DNA of 64,000 nt from Streptomyces sp. NBC_01317 (GCF_035961655.1 NZ_CP108393.1:1302001-1366000), one strand, 5' to 3'. Counted from the stretch's first letter, positions 8,594 through 18,604 are shown. Notes: generated by a model not told the origin, from the letters alone. Numbers and translations are program-made.

Positions 8594-9529
8594 TCAGTGG
8601 AGCACGGCCAGCCGGTCCAGGACCAGCCTCGCCGTCTCCGACGGGGTCGAGCCGACCCGTACCCCCACCGCTTCCAGCGCCTTCTTCTTCGCTTCCGCGG
8701 TGCCCGCGGAACCGGAGACGATCGCCCCGGCGTGACCCATGGTCTTGCCTTCGGGCGCGGTGAAGCCGGCGATGTAGCCGATGACCGGCTTGGTGACGTG
8801 GTCGGCGATGTACGCCGCCGCCCGTTCCTCGGCGTCGCCGCCGATCTCACCGATGAGCACGATGATCTCGGTGTCGGGATCGGCCTCGAAGGCGGCGAGA
8901 CAGTCGATGTGGGTGGTGCCGACGACGGGGTCGCCGCCGATGCCGACGGCCGAGGAGAAGCCGATCTCGCGCAGTTCGTACATCAACTGGTAGGTCAGGG
9001 TGCCGGACTTGGAGACGAGCCCGATGCGGCCGGGCTTGGCCGCGATGTCCGCGGGGATGATGCCGGCGTTGGACTGCCCGGGGCTGATCAGGCCGGGGCA
9101 GTTGGGGCCGATGACCCGGGTGCCGTGCCGCTTGGCGTACGCGTGGAAGGCGACCGCGTCGTGCACGGGGATGCCTTCGGTGATGACCACCGCCAGCTCG
9201 ATGCCGGCGTCGACCGCCTCGACGACGGCGGTCTTGGCGAAGGGCGGCGGGACGAAGACGACGGTGACGTTCGCGCCCGTGGCCTCGATGCCCTCGCGGA
9301 CGGATCCGAAGACGGGGACGGAGAAGGGGGCGCTGCCCAGGCCCGTACCGCCCACGCCTTCGCCATCCCGCGGGACCTCGAAGTCGACCGTCCGGCCGGC
9401 CTTGCGCGGGTTGACGCCCCCGACGATGCCGGTACCGGCGGCGAGCATGCGGCGGGTGTGCTTCATGCCCTCACCGCCGGTCATGCCCTGGACGAGGACC
9501 TTGCTCTCCTTGGTCAGGAAGATCGCCAT
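8594..9529 (-). CDS. sucD: succinyl-CoA synthetase alpha subunit
   Basis: The 311-residue alpha subunit of succinate-CoA ligase carries the CoA-binding Rossmann domain ([18 protein letters not shown]) and the phosphohistidine loop ([13 protein letters not shown]). With SucC it interconverts succinate, CoA and NTP with succinyl-CoA. It follows sucC after 11 bases. Streptomyces usually carries another sucCD for the TCA cycle; this pair, divergent from an oxalate CoA-transferase and sharing its control region, may instead supply a CoA donor for oxalate activation (inference). Confidence 0.93.
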   Translation of the reverse strand: MAIFLTKESKVLVQGMTGGEGMKHTRRMLAAGTGIVGGVNPRKAGRTVDFEVPRDGEGVGGTGLGSAPFSVPVFGSVREGIEATGANVTVVFVPPPFAKTAVVEAVDAGIELAVVITEGIPVHDAVAFHAYAKRHGTRVIGPNCPGLISPGQSNAGIIPADIAAKPGRIGLVSKSGTLTYQLMYELREIGFSSAVGIGGDPVVGTTHIDCLAAFEADPDTEIIVLIGEIGGDAEERAAAYIADHVTKPVIGYIAGFTAPEGKTMGHAGAIVSGSAGTAEAKKKALEAVGVRVGSTPSETARLVLDRLAVLH

Positions 9530-9540
9530 GGTGTCTCTCC

Positions 9541-10674
9541 TTATCCGGCGTTCGCCAGTACGGCGGCCTGTCGGGCCGCCCCGTCCATGGTGGTGACCTG
9601 CTGTACGAGCGGATGCGCGCGGTCCTCCAGGATCTCGCGCCCCTTCGCGGCGCTGTTCCCGTCGAGCCGGACGACGAGCGGCTTGGTCAGCTGTACGGAC
9701 TCCAGGGCCTGGACGATGCCCTCGGCGACGGCGTCGCACGCGGTGATGCCGCCGAAGACGTTGACGAACACGGATTTCACGTCCGGGTCGGAGAGGATGA
9801 CGGACAGGCCGTCCGCCATCACCTGGGCGGACGCCCCTCCCCCGATGTCGAGGAAGTTCGCGGGCTCGGCGCCGCAGCCCGCGACCACGTCCAGGGTGGA
9901 CATGACCAGGCCCGCCCCGTTGCCGATGACACCGACCCCGCCGTCGAGCTTGACGTAGTTGAGGCCCTTGGCGGCGGCGGCCACCTCCAGCGGGTCGTCG
10001 CCCGGGTCGCTCTCGGTGTCGCCCCACCGCACCTGCCTGAAGCGCGCGTTGTCGTCAAGAGTGATCTTGCCGTCGAGGGCGATAATCAGCCCATCTGATG
10101 TACGTACCAATGGGTTTACTTCGACCAGAACAGCGTCCTCGCGCACCAAAACCTGGTAAAGAGCCTGGATCACCGGGGCGGTCTCGGCGGGCAGCCGGGC
10201 GGCCTCCGCGATCTCTGCGGCCTTGGCCGGCGTGACCCCTTCGGCGGGGTCGACATGGATCCGGGCGACCGCCTCGGGGCGGGTCGCGGCGATCTCTTCG
10301 ATCTCCATCCCGCCCTCCGCCGAGGCGATCGCGAGGAAGGCTCCGGCCGCCCGGTCGAGGACGAACGACACGTAGTACTCGGCCTCGATGTCGACCGGCC
10401 GGGCCAGCATGACCTTGCGAACCGTATGGCCCTTGATGTCCATGCCGAGGATCTGACGGGCGGTCAACTGCGCCGCCGCGGGGTCCGCCGCGAACTTCAC
10501 GCCGCCCGCCTTGCCCCGGCCCCCGGTCTTCACTTGCGCCTTGACGACGACGCGGCCCCCGAGGCGTTCGGCGGCGGGGCCCGCCTCCTTCGCCGCCGCG
10601 ACCACCTCGGCCTCCGGCACGGCGATCCCGTGGTCCGCGAACAACTCTCTTGCCTCGTGCTCATACAGATCCAT
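9541..10674 (-). CDS. sucC: succinyl-CoA synthetase beta subunit
   Basis: The 377-residue beta subunit has an N-terminal ATP-grasp domain ([31 protein letters not shown]) and a C-terminal ligase domain ([27 protein letters not shown]). The start at 10674 has GGGAG upstream and matches the usual MDLYEH beginning. The protein is slightly short for the family (about 390) but complete. It heads the sucCD operon and its promoter lies next to a 24-base palindrome shared with frc. Confidence 0.93.
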   Translation of the reverse strand: MDLYEHEARELFADHGIAVPEAEVVAAAKEAGPAAERLGGRVVVKAQVKTGGRGKAGGVKFAADPAAAQLTARQILGMDIKGHTVRKVMLARPVDIEAEYYVSFVLDRAAGAFLAIASAEGGMEIEEIAATRPEAVARIHVDPAEGVTPAKAAEIAEAARLPAETAPVIQALYQVLVREDAVLVEVNPLVRTSDGLIIALDGKITLDDNARFRQVRWGDTESDPGDDPLEVAAAAKGLNYVKLDGGVGVIGNGAGLVMSTLDVVAGCGAEPANFLDIGGGASAQVMADGLSVILSDPDVKSVFVNVFGGITACDAVAEGIVQALESVQLTKPLVVRLDGNSAAKGREILEDRAHPLVQQVTTMDGAARQAAVLANAG

Positions 10675-10747
10675 GTCGGCTCCCATTTTTGGCGAAAGTG
10701 CTGTTCGCCCTCTGGACATGACCCACCGAATGCGAGATAACAAGCTT

Positions 10748-10775
10748 CATACAGTATTCGTAGACTGTATGCAAT
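10748..10775. promoter_or_regulatory. GntR-type operator between sucC and frc
   Basis: CATACAGT-N8-ACTGTATG is a perfect 8-base inverted repeat (10748-10771), and its right arm continues as ACTGTATGCAAT (10764-10775), the element repeated in front of gntR, the ketopantoate-reductase-like gene and the formate dehydrogenase operon. It resembles the FadR-subfamily consensus TNGTNNNACNA. Its place about 75 bases before sucC and about 50 before the possible leader ORF suggests control of both directions. Confidence 0.7.
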
Positions 10776-10822
10776 GTACCGGGAGCGCAGTGGCTCCCCC
10801 CTATGAAGGGACTGGACTGCCC

Positions 10823-11107
10823 GTGGCCGACACACGCCAGGCACGCAACTCCGGTGGTCCTTTGCCGACCGAGGCCCCGCTGCCCACCGGCACGGTGGTC
10901 TTCGCGGGACCCGGCAGCCGTTCCGCCGCGACCAGGCAGGACGCGGCCCGCGCCGCCACCGTGTCGACGGCATTCCGGCAGTGCTACGAGTGCGCGCCGG
11001 ACACCGCTCCTCCCGTACGGCTCTACGAATCGCCCGTGACCGGGGCGAGGGCGAACACCCCCCGGACCACGACCCAGACGATGGCAAGCAGAGGAGCCCC
11101 CCGATGA
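10823..11107 (+). CDS. possible small ORF overlapping frc start
   Basis: A 94-residue reading frame starting at GTG 10823, with a GAAGGG-like site at 10805-10810, whose TGA overlaps the frc ATG (ATGA), as in translationally coupled genes. The predicted product ([17 protein letters not shown]... [18 protein letters not shown]) is low-complexity, without recognised domain, and contains a CYEC pair. It fills most of the 430-base gap between sucC and frc. It may be a real small protein, a coupling leader, or a chance open frame; codon pattern is plausible but not decisive. Confidence 0.35.
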   Translation: MADTRQARNSGGPLPTEAPLPTGTVVFAGPGSRSAATRQDAARAATVSTAFRQCYECAPDTAPPVRLYESPVTGARANTPRTTTQTMASRGAPR

Positions 11108-12360
11108 CCCAGGCTCTTGAGACACCGCCAGGAACGAAAGCCCTGTCAGGCATCCGAGTTCTGGACATGACCCACGTCCAGTCCGGCCCCTCCGCCACCC
11201 AGCTGCTCGGCTGGCTCGGCGCGGACGTGGTGAAGGTGGAGGCGCCCACGGGCGACATCACCCGCAAGCAGCTGCGCGACATCCCGGACGTCGACTCGCT
11301 GTACTTCACCATGCTCAACTGCAACAAGCGCAGCGTCACCCTCAACACCAAGACACCGCGCGGCAAGGAGATCCTTACGGAACTCATCCGCCGCTCCGAC
11401 ATCATGGTCGAGAACTTCGGCCCCGGCGCGATCGACCGCATGGGCTTCACCTGGGAGAAGATCCAGGAGATCAACCCGCGGATCATCTACGCCTCCATCA
11501 AGGGCTTCGGCGAAGGCCCGTACACCAACTTCAAGGCGTACGAAGTGGTCGCCCAGGCCATGGGCGGCTCCATGTCGACCACCGGGTTCGAGGACGGCCC
11601 GCCGCTGGCGACCGGGGCGCAGATCGGCGACTCGGGCACCGGCATCCACGCTGTCGCCGGCATCCTGGCCGCGCTCTACCAGCGTGAGGCCACCGGCCGC
11701 GGCCAGCGGGTCAACGTCGCGATGCAGCACGCCGTGCTCAACCTGTGCCGGGTGAAGCTCCGCGACCAGCAGCGGCTCGCGAGCGGCCCGCTGGCCGAAT
11801 ACCCGAACGAGGACTTCGCCGACGACGTCCCCCGCAGCGGCAACGCGAGCGGTGGCGGACAGCCCGGCTGGGCCGTCAGGACCGCGCCCGGCGGTCCGAA
11901 CGACTGGGTGTACGTCATCGTGCAGCCGGTCGGCTGGAAGCCCCTCACCGCGATGATCGGCAGGCCCGAGCTGGCGGACGACCCCGAGTGGGCGACCCCC
12001 GAGTCCCGGCTGCCCAAGCTGAGCAAGATGTTCCAGCTCATCGAGGAGTGGACCTCCACCATCCCCAAGTGGGAGGTGCTGGAGAAGCTCAACGCCCACA
12101 ACATCCCGTGCGGCCCGATCCTCTCCACCAAGGAGATCATCGAGGACGCCTCCCTGGCGGCCAACGACATGGTCGTCGAGGTCCCGCACCCCGAGCGCGG
12201 CTCGTTCACCACGGTCGGGAGCCCGCTGAAGCTGTCGGACTCCCCCGTCGACATGGTCACCTCCCCGCTGCTCGGCGAGCACAACGAAGAGGTGTACGCC
12301 GGCGAGCTGGGCCTGGACGCCGAGGAACTGCGCCTGCTCAAGTCGAACGGGGTCATATAG
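11104..12360 (+). CDS. frc: formyl-CoA:oxalate CoA-transferase
   Basis: A 418-residue class III CoA-transferase that moves CoA from formyl-CoA (or another donor) to oxalate. It matches the Oxalobacter Frc across its length: [55 protein letters not shown], and AGGILAAL-type text. The catalytic aspartate is in [10 protein letters not shown] (D176) and the mobile glycine loop reads SGGGQPGW. It heads a run with an acyl-CoA synthetase three bases downstream and two OFA transporters. Oxalyl-CoA decarboxylase, the usual partner, is absent from the window. Confidence 0.93.
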   Translation: MTQALETPPGTKALSGIRVLDMTHVQSGPSATQLLGWLGADVVKVEAPTGDITRKQLRDIPDVDSLYFTMLNCNKRSVTLNTKTPRGKEILTELIRRSDIMVENFGPGAIDRMGFTWEKIQEINPRIIYASIKGFGEGPYTNFKAYEVVAQAMGGSMSTTGFEDGPPLATGAQIGDSGTGIHAVAGILAALYQREATGRGQRVNVAMQHAVLNLCRVKLRDQQRLASGPLAEYPNEDFADDVPRSGNASGGGQPGWAVRTAPGGPNDWVYVIVQPVGWKPLTAMIGRPELADDPEWATPESRLPKLSKMFQLIEEWTSTIPKWEVLEKLNAHNIPCGPILSTKEIIEDASLAANDMVVEVPHPERGSFTTVGSPLKLSDSPVDMVTSPLLGEHNEEVYAGELGLDAEELRLLKSNGVI

Positions 12361-12362
12361 CG

Positions 12363-14501
12363 ATGGGTACGACAGAACCGAACCAGGGGGTCGTACGTGC
12401 CCTCCTGGACGCCGCCCTCGCCGAGGGACGTACGGCACTGACCGCACCGGAGGGCAAAGCCCTCACGGACGCCTATGGCATCCCCACCCCCGGCGAGGCA
12501 CTCGCCGAGGACGCCTCGGACGCGGTCAGGATCGCCGACCGGCTCGGTTTCCCCGTCGCCATGAAGATCGTCTCCCCCGAGATCCCGCACAAGACGGACG
12601 CAGGGGGGGTGCGGATCGGGGTGACATCGGCGGCCGGGGTACGGGAGGCGTTCACCTCGATCGTCTCCAACGCCAGGGCGTACGACCCGGCGGCCCGGAT
12701 CCTCGGGGTGCAGGTGCAGCAGATGGTGCCGGCCGGCACCGAGGTGCTCATCGGCACCGTCACCGACCCGGCCTTCGGCAAGATCGTCGCCTTCGGTCTC
12801 GGCGGGGTGCTGGTGGAGGTCCTCAAGGACGTCACCTTCCGGCTGGCGCCGGTCACCCACGACGAGGCGCTGTCGATGCTCGACGGCATCCGCGCCGCGG
12901 AGATCCTGCGCGGGGTACGCGGCGCCGCCGGCGTCGACCGGGAGGCCCTCGCGGGGCTCGTGGTGAAGGTGTCACGGCTCGCGGCCGACTTCCCGGAGAT
13001 CCGGGAGATCGACCTCAACCCCGTCTTCGCCTCGGCGAACGGCGTGGTGGCGGCCGACGTACGCGTCCTCCTCGACGGAGAGGTCCCCGTCCCCCGCAGG
13101 ACGTACGGCCGCGAGGCGATCCTCACCTCGATGCGGCGTCTCATGCGGCCGTCCTCCGTGGTGGTGATCGGGGCGTCCGGCGAATCCGGCAAGATCGGCA
13201 ACTCGGTCATGCGGAATCTCGTCGACGGCGGATTCCCCGGCGAGATCCATCCGGTGAATCCCAGGACCGATGACATTCTCGGCCACAAGGCGTACAAGAG
13301 CGTCATGGATGTTCCGGGTGAGCCGGATGTGGCGATCTTCGCGATCCCCGCGAAATCCGTCGCCGCCGCGCTGGAAGAAGTCGGCCGCACGGGGATACCG
13401 AACGCGGTGCTGATCCCGTCCGGCTTCGCCGAGTCCGGTGAGCACGGCCTCCAGGCCGAAGTCGTGTCCCTAGGAGAGCGGTACGGGGTGCGGGTCCTCG
13501 GCCCGAACATCTACGGCTACTACTCCACCTGGCAGGACCTGTGCGCCACGTTCTGCACTCCGTACGACGTCAAGGGCGGCGTGGCACTGACCTCGCAGTC
13601 CGGCGGCATCGGCATGGCGATCCTCGGCTTCGCCAGGAGCACCGGGACCGGTGTGTCGGCCATCGTCGGCCTGGGCAACAAGGCGGACCTCGACGAGGAC
13701 GACCTGCTGACCTGGTTCGGCGAGGACCACCGCACCGACTGCGTCGCGATGCACCTGGAGGACCTCAAGGACGGGCGGGCCTTCGTCGAGGCGGCCCGCG
13801 CGACCGTGCCGAGGAAGCCGGTCGTGGTCCTCAAGGCGGGGCGTACGGCGTCGGGCGCGGCCGCGGCCGGCTCGCACACCGGCGCTCTCGCCGGTGACGA
13901 CGCGGTCTACGACGACATCCTGAAGCAGGCCGGTGTCATCCGGGCGCGCGGCCTGAACGAGATGCTGGAGTTCGCGCGGGCGCTGCCGGTGCTCCCCACT
14001 CCCCGGGGCGACAACGTCGTCATCATCACGGGCGCGGGCGGCTCCGGTGTGCTGCTCTCCGACGCCGTGGAGGACAACGGTCTGTCGCTCATGACGATCC
14101 CGGAGGACCTGGACGCCGCGTTCCGCGCGTTCATCCCGCCCTTCGGCTCGGCGGGCAACCCGGTGGACATCACCGGGGGCGAGCCGCCGTCCACGTACGA
14201 GTCGACGATCCGGCTCGGCCTGGAGGACCCGCGGATCCACGCGCTGGTCCTCGGCTACTGGCACACGATCGTCACTCCACCGATGGTCTTCGCCGAACTC
14301 ACCGCGCGCGTGGTCGCGGAGTTCCGGGCGAAGGGCGTCGAGAAGCCCGTCGTGGCTTCTCTGGCAGGCGATGTCGAAGTCGAAGAGGCGAGTCGGTACC
14401 TCTTCGAGCACGGCGTTGTCGCCTACCCCTATACCACCGAGAAGCCGGTCGAGGCACTCGGGGCGAAATACAAGTGGGCGCGAGCGGCGGGACTGCTCTG
14501 A
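12363..14501 (+). CDS. NDP-forming acyl-CoA synthetase (ATP-grasp/CoA-binding fusion)
   Basis: A 712-residue fusion of the two halves of acetyl-CoA synthetase (ADP-forming). The ATP-grasp half comes first (about 1-245: AMKIVSPEIPHKTDAGGVRIGV), then the CoA-binding Rossmann domain (about 255-385: VVVIGASGESGKIGNSVMRNL) and the ligase domains with the phosphohistidine in GSHTGALAGDD. This ATP-grasp-first order is the reverse of the common Pat/Acs arrangement. It starts three bases after the frc stop, so it likely activates oxalate, formate or another acid to its CoA ester, or regenerates the CoA donor (inference). Confidence 0.88.
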   Translation: MGTTEPNQGVVRALLDAALAEGRTALTAPEGKALTDAYGIPTPGEALAEDASDAVRIADRLGFPVAMKIVSPEIPHKTDAGGVRIGVTSAAGVREAFTSIVSNARAYDPAARILGVQVQQMVPAGTEVLIGTVTDPAFGKIVAFGLGGVLVEVLKDVTFRLAPVTHDEALSMLDGIRAAEILRGVRGAAGVDREALAGLVVKVSRLAADFPEIREIDLNPVFASANGVVAADVRVLLDGEVPVPRRTYGREAILTSMRRLMRPSSVVVIGASGESGKIGNSVMRNLVDGGFPGEIHPVNPRTDDILGHKAYKSVMDVPGEPDVAIFAIPAKSVAAALEEVGRTGIPNAVLIPSGFAESGEHGLQAEVVSLGERYGVRVLGPNIYGYYSTWQDLCATFCTPYDVKGGVALTSQSGGIGMAILGFARSTGTGVSAIVGLGNKADLDEDDLLTWFGEDHRTDCVAMHLEDLKDGRAFVEAARATVPRKPVVVLKAGRTASGAAAAGSHTGALAGDDAVYDDILKQAGVIRARGLNEMLEFARALPVLPTPRGDNVVIITGAGGSGVLLSDAVEDNGLSLMTIPEDLDAAFRAFIPPFGSAGNPVDITGGEPPSTYESTIRLGLEDPRIHALVLGYWHTIVTPPMVFAELTARVVAEFRAKGVEKPVVASLAGDVEVEEASRYLFEHGVVAYPYTTEKPVEALGAKYKWARAAGLL

Positions 14502-14622
14502 TGCGCCGGCGACCGGAAACGTGGGGAGGCCGATTCATGACCTGATCAGCCCGAGCGAGCAACGAAAGTTTTTGGACAGGGGGCGCTGGCCAGCTCTTTC
14601 GACGCAAGGGGAAGCAAGACAC

Positions 14623-16008
14623 ATGACAACCACTCAGATCACAACAGCCGTACCCTTCAAGGAGGTGACGGATCACAACGGCCGGGTGTACCGGATCGGT
14701 GAGACCGACCGCGACATCATGGGCCGTCCACGATGGACGATGGTGCTCTTCCCCTGGATGGGCATGCTCGGCATCAGTTCGTCGGAGTACGCGTTCACCT
14801 CGGCGGAGGACACCCTCCACGAGGCACACCTCTGGAACAGCGGGCACATCTTCTGGCTCATGGGTGTCTGGATCTTCTTCCAGGCGGCCGTGGCCTTCCC
14901 GGCCGGACAGCTCCGTGAGAGCGGCAAGCTGCCCGCCAGGTACGCGATGATGCTCGGCGCCCTCGGTACCCTGCTGGGCTACCTCTCCCTGGCCTACGCG
15001 CCGCACGTGATCGTGGCGTACATCGGCTTCGGGATGTTCAGCGGTATCGGTGCCGGTCTTGTGTACGCGACCTGCGTGAACATGGTCGGCAAGTGGTACC
15101 CGGAGCGGAAGGGCGGCAAGACCGGCCTCGTCAACGGCGGTTTCGCGTACGGCTCCGTGCCGTTCGTCTTCCTCTTCACCTCGTACATGGACCTGACGAA
15201 CTACAAGACGGTCCTCGTCATCGTCGGTCTGATCTGCTGCTCCGTCGTCGCCATCGCCGGCTGGTTCTTCAAGGACCCGCCCAAGTTCTGGTGGCCGAAG
15301 GGCGCGGACCCGCTCAAGACGTCGGAGGACCCCCGGGTCCGCCGCGCCATGGAGAAGAACCCGCCGGCCGTCAAGCAGTACACACCGCGTGAAGCCGCAC
15401 GCGTTCCTGTGCTGTGGATGATGTGGTTCTGCCTGCTCTGCACCGCTGGGATCAACATCTTCGGAATCGCGTTCCAGGTGCCCTTCGGGAAGGACATGGG
15501 GTTCGCGGGCGGGATCGTGGCCACCGCGATGTCGCTCAAGGCGATAGTCAACGGCACGGGTCGCGGTGTGATCGGCTGGATCTCCGACAAGTACGGACGC
15601 CGTAACACCCTGATCATCGTGTGTCTGGTTCTCGGCAGCGCCCAGTTCGGCGTGCTGGTCTCCGGAACCATGGGCAGCATGCCCTTCTTCCTGTTCTGCT
15701 CGATGGTCTCCGGCTTCGGAGGCGGCGCGATCTTCCCGCTCTTCGCGGCGATGACGGCGGACTACTTCGGGGAGAACAACAACGCTTCCAACTACGGCAT
15801 GGTCTACAGCTCCAAGCTCATCTCGGGCCTCGTCGGCTCGGGCATGGGAGCAGTGGTGGTGGCCGCCTGGGACTACGAGGGCGCCTTCATCATCGCCGGA
15901 AGCATTGGCCTGGCCTCGGCCGTACTCGCCACCTTCCTCAAGGCGCCGGGACGGTCGGACACCGCACCACTCGACAAGACACCCCCCATTGGCCGGGAGA
16001 TAGCCTGA
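14623..16008 (+). CDS. OFA family MFS transporter (oxalate/formate type)
   Basis: A 461-residue 12-helix carrier of the oxalate:formate antiporter (OFA) family. A hydrophilic N-terminus (about 1-38, with GRVYRIGETDRDIMG) precedes the membrane domain. Family signatures include GIGAGLVYATCVNMVGKWYP, GKTGLVNGGFAYG and GFGGGAIFPLFAAMTADYFGE. An AAGGGGAAG site is upstream. Located after frc and the CoA synthetase, it probably imports oxalate or exchanges it for formate. It closely resembles the next gene, pointing to a tandem duplication. Confidence 0.9.
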   Translation: MTTTQITTAVPFKEVTDHNGRVYRIGETDRDIMGRPRWTMVLFPWMGMLGISSSEYAFTSAEDTLHEAHLWNSGHIFWLMGVWIFFQAAVAFPAGQLRESGKLPARYAMMLGALGTLLGYLSLAYAPHVIVAYIGFGMFSGIGAGLVYATCVNMVGKWYPERKGGKTGLVNGGFAYGSVPFVFLFTSYMDLTNYKTVLVIVGLICCSVVAIAGWFFKDPPKFWWPKGADPLKTSEDPRVRRAMEKNPPAVKQYTPREAARVPVLWMMWFCLLCTAGINIFGIAFQVPFGKDMGFAGGIVATAMSLKAIVNGTGRGVIGWISDKYGRRNTLIIVCLVLGSAQFGVLVSGTMGSMPFFLFCSMVSGFGGGAIFPLFAAMTADYFGENNNASNYGMVYSSKLISGLVGSGMGAVVVAAWDYEGAFIIAGSIGLASAVLATFLKAPGRSDTAPLDKTPPIGREIA

Positions 16009-16009
16009 A

Positions 16010-17422
16010 ATGACAGAGGAACCACTCTCTGGAACGTCCGCGTCGGCCACCAAGGCCGGCGCGGGCGGTCCGGGATACCGCAACGTCACTGACGCCAAGG
16101 GCCGCGTCTACCGCATCGGTGAGACGGACCGCGAGATTCTCGGTCACTCCCGCAAGTTCATGGTGTACCTGCCATGGGCGGCGATGATGGCCATCAGCGT
16201 CTTTGAGTACGCCTACGGCTCGGCGGAGGACACTCTCTCGTCGGCCCACGGATGGAGTCAGAGCAACACCTTCTGGATTCTCAGTGTCTGGACGTTCTTC
16301 CAGGCCGGAGTCTCCTTCCCGACCGGGTGGATGAGGGAGAAGGGAATCCTCAAGGCGCGCCAGGCCATGTTCATCGGCTCCGGGCTCGCGCTGCTGGGCT
16401 TCCTGTCCATCTCCCACTTCGACAGCGTCCTCGGCGCCATCCTGGGATTCGGTGTGCTCGGAGGTGTCGGCTCCGGCCTCGTGTACTCCACCTGCATCAA
16501 CATGGTGGGCAAGTGGTATCCGGAACGACGCGGCGGGAAGACGGGCTTCGTCAACGGCGGATTCGCCTACGGCGCGGTCCCGTTCATCTTCATCTTCAAC
16601 TTCGCCTTCGACACGAGCAACTTTCACACGGTGCTCGACCTGATCGGGATCTACGTCCTGATCGTGGTGGCCGCCTGCGCCTGGTTCTTCAAGGACCCGC
16701 CGCAGAACTGGTGGCCGGCCGAGATCGATCCGCTGAAGATCGCCGCGGGCAGCAAGACCGCTCAGAGTCTGCTCAAGAACCCGCCGGCCACGAAGCAGTA
16801 CCGGCCGGTGGAAGCCCTCAGGACCGGCATGCTCCCGCTCATCTGGGTGCTGCTGGTGATCACCGCCGGAGTCTCCATCTTCGGTATCTCCTTCCAGGTG
16901 CCGTTCGCCAAGGAAGTGGGCTTCGGACCGCTCGTCGCCGCCTCGTCGGCCGGTGTGCTGTCCGTCGTCAACGGCATCGGGCGCGGAGTGGTCGGCTGGC
17001 TCTCCGACATCTGGGGCCGCAAGAACGCGCTGATCTTCGTGATCCTCGTGCTCGGGCTCTCCCAGTTCGGTGTGCTGTGGGCGGGTGACACCAAGAACGA
17101 GTTCTTCTTCCTGGTGTTCGCCTTCATCTCCGGATTCGGCGGCGGTGCGTTCTACCCGATGTTCGCGGCTCTGACGCCGGACTACTTCGGGGAGAACTAC
17201 AACGCCACCAACTACGGGATCGCCTACAGCGGCAAGGTCATCAGTGGTCTCTTCGGAGGTGGACTCGGCTCGATGGCCGTGGCCTCGTGGGGCTACGACG
17301 GTGCCTACATCCTGGCCGGAGGACTGTCCCTGGTCGCGGCGGGTCTGGCGACCTTCCTGCACAACCCGGGCTACCCGAAGGGCAAGCAGACAGTGAACGA
17401 CGCGGTGCCTGTCAGCGGATAG
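16010..17422 (+). CDS. second OFA family MFS transporter
   Basis: A 470-residue paralogue of the preceding carrier, starting one base after its stop. It shares the RVYRIGETDREILG N-terminus, NMVGKWYPERRGGKTGFVNGG, the FKDPPQNWWP loop between helices 6 and 7 and DYFGENYNATNYGIAYSGK near the end. Two paralogues may form one transporter pair or differ in substrate (for example oxalate uptake versus formate export). A strong terminator follows directly, so this is the last gene of the frc operon. Confidence 0.9.
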   Translation: MTEEPLSGTSASATKAGAGGPGYRNVTDAKGRVYRIGETDREILGHSRKFMVYLPWAAMMAISVFEYAYGSAEDTLSSAHGWSQSNTFWILSVWTFFQAGVSFPTGWMREKGILKARQAMFIGSGLALLGFLSISHFDSVLGAILGFGVLGGVGSGLVYSTCINMVGKWYPERRGGKTGFVNGGFAYGAVPFIFIFNFAFDTSNFHTVLDLIGIYVLIVVAACAWFFKDPPQNWWPAEIDPLKIAAGSKTAQSLLKNPPATKQYRPVEALRTGMLPLIWVLLVITAGVSIFGISFQVPFAKEVGFGPLVAASSAGVLSVVNGIGRGVVGWLSDIWGRKNALIFVILVLGLSQFGVLWAGDTKNEFFFLVFAFISGFGGGAFYPMFAALTPDYFGENYNATNYGIAYSGKVISGLFGGGLGSMAVASWGYDGAYILAGGLSLVAAGLATFLHNPGYPKGKQTVNDAVPVSG

Positions 17423-17445
17423 GCGTCGCGATACACACCAACGTC

Positions 17446-17485
17446 GGAGGGCGGTGCCGTGCGTGGCACCGCCCTCCGCGGTTTT
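17446..17485 (+). terminator. terminator of the frc-OFA operon
   Basis: A perfect 13-base stem, ggagggcggtgcc (17446-17458) with ggcaccgccctcc (17465-17477), has a six-base loop and is followed by gcggttttt. It is a textbook intrinsic terminator and may also serve the converging minus-strand operon. Confidence 0.93.
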
Positions 17486-17517
17486 TCAGGCGGGTGTACG
17501 GGGATGTCCCGCCGGTG

Positions 17518-18570
17518 TCAGCGCCTTTCGCGCAGCGCGTGCAGGTGGTCCGCCGACTTGCGGGCGAAGGCGATCGAGTCCACCGGCTGGTCGTGCTCGA
17601 CCTGCCAGTGGTGGTCCCGGCGCCCGCCGCGGGTCTTGTTCACCGCCGAGATGAACCGCTTGTAGTCGATGTCGCCGTCGCCGACGTCCACCATCCGGTA
17701 GCCGTCGCGGGCCGCGATGTCCTCGATGCCGTCCTTCACGTGGAAGAGCGGGTAGCGGTCGGGCTGCTTGAGGACGTACCGCAGCGGGTCGAAGGGGCGC
17801 GGCTTCCCGGTGACCGTCTTGCTGAAGCGGAACTGTCCGGCGAACGCCCAGTAGATGTCCATCTCCAGGAACACCAGGTCGGGGTCGGTCTCGGCCAGCA
17901 GGACGTCGTACAGCCGGACGTCGGGCTGGTCGGTGGCGAAGGAGAACTCCTCGGCGTGGTTGTGCTGGTAAAACTTCAGCCCGCGCCGGCGCGCCGCGGC
18001 GCCGTAGGTGTTGAAGTCCTCGGCGGCGCGCTTCCAGGCGTCGACGGTGGAGCCGTAGCGGAACGGCCCCGACGCCGTGCCGATGTGATCAAGGCCCAGG
18101 GCCTGGGCGTCGTCCAGGACCTGGGTGAGGTTCTGGGCGAAGCTGTAGGCGTTGGGATTGTTGTTGTCGTAGTAGTTGACGTGGCTGCCGATGCCCTTGA
18201 GGCCGTGGTCCCTGGCGAGCTTCTTGAGTTCGGGCAGGGTGATGGCGCCGGTGCCCTGGGTGTAGCCCGCGTACTCGATCTCGTCGTAGCCGAACCGCTC
18301 CAGCTCGTCGAAGACCTTCGCGAAGCCGAGCGAGGAGACCTTGTCGCGCAGGGAGTAGAGCTGGATGCCGAGGCGGCCGGGCGGCAGGACGGGCGTGCCC
18401 TTGCCGTGACCGTGGTCATGCCCGTGGCCGTGTTCCTTGCCGTGGGCCGCCGCGGGGGTGGCGGCGGCGCCCAGGACGGCGGCGGCGGTGGCGCCGGCCG
18501 CGACACCCAGCATGTTGCGTCTGCTGAGCGTGCGGGCGAGGTCGGCGTCGGCCGAGTTCTTGCGGCTCAT
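17518..18570 (-). CDS. Tat-exported TIM-barrel sugar isomerase/epimerase-like protein
   Basis: A 350-residue xylose-isomerase-like TIM barrel with a twin-arginine signal (LSRRNMLGVAAG, about residues 15-42). Right after the likely cleavage site lies a histidine-rich stretch (HGKEHGHGHDHGHGKG, residues 43-58) that could bind metal or act during export. The barrel contains GRLGIQLYSLRD, GSHVNYYD, HNHAEEF, FLEMDIYW and FHVKDGIED, consistent with a metal-dependent epimerase or isomerase acting outside the membrane. It is the last gene of the ebo-type cluster, 34 bases after the phosphodiesterase gene. Confidence 0.85.
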   Translation of the reverse strand: MSRKNSADADLARTLSRRNMLGVAAGATAAAVLGAAATPAAAHGKEHGHGHDHGHGKGTPVLPPGRLGIQLYSLRDKVSSLGFAKVFDELERFGYDEIEYAGYTQGTGAITLPELKKLARDHGLKGIGSHVNYYDNNNPNAYSFAQNLTQVLDDAQALGLDHIGTASGPFRYGSTVDAWKRAAEDFNTYGAAARRRGLKFYQHNHAEEFSFATDQPDVRLYDVLLAETDPDLVFLEMDIYWAFAGQFRFSKTVTGKPRPFDPLRYVLKQPDRYPLFHVKDGIEDIAARDGYRMVDVGDGDIDYKRFISAVNKTRGGRRDHHWQVEHDQPVDSIAFARKSADHLHALRERR

Positions 18571-18604
18571 TGCGGAACTCCTTCTGATTCTCCGTGCTGT
18601 GCGG

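Noticed and set aside
10803..11039. ATG-started 78-residue frame upstream of frc
   Set aside because: Arg/Pro-rich reading of the overlapping frame; the alternative frame that couples to the frc ATG is more plausible.
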